From Candidatus Thorarchaeota archaeon (lineage in GTDB: Archaea; Asgardarchaeota; Thorarchaeia; Thorarchaeales; Thorarchaeaceae): a stretch of 6,232 nucleotides of DNA. The notes beneath the pieces are model-generated. The model was not told the origin of the DNA. It ran no database searches and saw only the letters and a list, made by a program, of their open reading frames with translations. The stretch is taken from contig JAEOUN010000101.1 in NCBI GenBank assembly GCA_016839245.1, positions 1 through 6,232 on the forward strand, in the 5' to 3' direction. This document shows, piece by piece, positions 6,034-6,232 of the stretch. The position numbers and the translations under genes were made by a program. The first letter of the stretch is position 1, and every line of letters starts with the position of its first letter.

Positions 6034-6046
6034 TTGAGTGACTCAA
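6034..6046. promoter_or_regulatory. 13-bp perfect palindrome upstream of the DpnII-like gene
   Basis: TTGAGTGACTCAA is a perfect palindrome with 6-bp arms about a single central base. It ends 19 bp upstream of the TTG start. With a one-base loop it cannot fold as RNA, so a DNA site for a dimeric regulator is the natural reading. Such operators often control restriction genes, but no controller (C) protein is encoded in the window. Function is inferred. Confidence 0.4.
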
Positions 6047-6084
6047 CTTAACAATGAATAGTTGTGTATTCTTCTAGTCATGCC

Positions 6085-6093
6085 AAATTATAG
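6085..6093 (-). promoter_or_regulatory. Weak TATA-like element ahead of the nuclease block
   Basis: The minus strand reads CTATAATTT, about 70 bp upstream of the DpnII-like TTG. Transcription from it would give a leader of about 45 nt that includes the palindrome at 6034-6046. Read on the plus strand, the same bases (AAATTATAG) lie about 20-25 bp before the GC-rich foldback, so they could instead drive a small RNA in the other direction. Confidence 0.25.
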
Positions 6094-6105
6094 AGAGATA
6101 TGTTA

Positions 6106-6177
6106 CTAGGAACCACCCAGCCTGCGGAAGGAACCCCGTGTGAGAAGAGATTCACCTTGGACCTGAGTGGTTCCTAG
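6106..6177. repeat. GC-rich 72-bp foldback with perfect 11-bp terminal arms
   Basis: CTAGGAACCAC (6106-6116) and GTGGTTCCTAG (6167-6177) are exact reverse complements. Pairing continues inward after one mismatch (CAG 6118-6120 with CTG 6163-6165). A further hairpin sits inside (GTGA 6140-6143 with TCAC 6152-6155). The line 6121-6180 is about 57% GC, well above the neighbouring genes. Possible identities are a structured RNA, a miniature inverted-repeat element at the edge of the island, or a 3' hairpin of a gene entering from the right. It does not match tRNA, 5S, SRP RNA or RNase P RNA consensus elements that I could test by eye. The inverted repeat is certain; its function is not. Confidence 0.6.
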
Positions 6178-6230
6178 ATCCCCTTGATAGGCAAGTACAG
6201 CACGCTACCTATGAACCTACCAAAGATTTC
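6174..6230 (-). CDS. Possible C-terminal tail of a further minus-strand gene (very short)
   Basis: Reading leftward from the window edge, one minus-strand frame is open for 18 codons and ends at TAG (6174-6176), encoding EIFGRFIGSVLYLPIKGI. The composition is hydrophobic with archaeal-looking codons (AGG, ATA, AAG). Its stop codon lies inside the first arm of the foldback at 6106-6177. Two plus-strand frames are also open over this stretch, so this is only a possibility. Confidence 0.22.
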   Translation of the reverse strand, partial: EIFGRFIGSVLYLPIKGI

Positions 6231-6232
6231 CA

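Noticed and set aside
6106..6232. tRNA, 5S, SRP or RNase P RNA in the GC-rich right end
   Set aside because: GGTTC strings occur, but the T-loop consensus is broken. I see no acceptor-stem pairing, no SRP helix 8 signature and no RNase P conserved box on either strand.
1..6232. GATC avoidance as a trace of DpnII-like restriction
   Set aside because: A hand count gives about 18 sites, close to the number expected from composition, so no clear depletion can be claimed.
1..6232. CRISPR array, transposase or integrase genes
   Set aside because: No regularly spaced repeats and no transposase or recombinase motifs were found. Mobility of the block is inferred only from composition and gene content.

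Overview
The window looks archaeal. This is an inference from several signs. Four of the five complete genes appear to start at TTG or GTG. TTTAT-type TATA boxes sit about 25-50 bp upstream of starts, one of them placed as for a leaderless mRNA. Gene ends carry T-rich tracts rather than strong hairpin terminators, and AGA/AGG/ATA codons are common. No marker gene fixes the lineage.

Layout from left to right. Bases 1-129 are the C-terminal end of a plus-strand alpha/beta-hydrolase-like protein. A convergent minus-strand M28-family zinc peptidase (190-1365) follows; its catalytic core is split by an insertion of about 90 residues. These two look like resident housekeeping genes, and sampled lines of the peptidase gene are about 42-52% GC. 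After an AT-rich gap (1381-1513), the rest is a lower-GC minus-strand block of four DNA-acting genes (sampled lines about 28-42% GC). In transcription order these are a DpnII-family restriction endonuclease (5091-6014), a small PD-(D/E)XK nuclease (4485-5084), a large DNA methyltransferase of the SPPY type with an alpha-class motif order (2319-4379), and a PD-(D/E)XK nuclease with a C-terminal CCHC zinc finger (1514-2248). Right of the block lie a 13-bp perfect palindrome just upstream of the DpnII-like gene, and a GC-rich 72-bp foldback with perfect 11-bp arms (6106-6177). A short open frame leaving the window may be the tail of another minus-strand gene.

The block is best read as a restriction-modification island with more nucleases than usual. 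The first two nuclease genes are 6 bp apart, in the same reading frame, and presumably co-transcribed. The methyltransferase and the zinc-finger nuclease each have candidate promoters of their own. DpnII relatives normally cut GATC and are paired with adenine methyltransferases carrying DPPY. Here the only methyltransferase has NSPPY, which is typical of N4-cytosine enzymes. A hand count gives about 18 GATC sites in the window, roughly what composition predicts. Either the DpnII-like enzyme has a different site or mode, GATC is protected from elsewhere, or one methyltransferase protects against more than one nuclease. This three-nuclease, one-methyltransferase arrangement is the most interesting content of the window.
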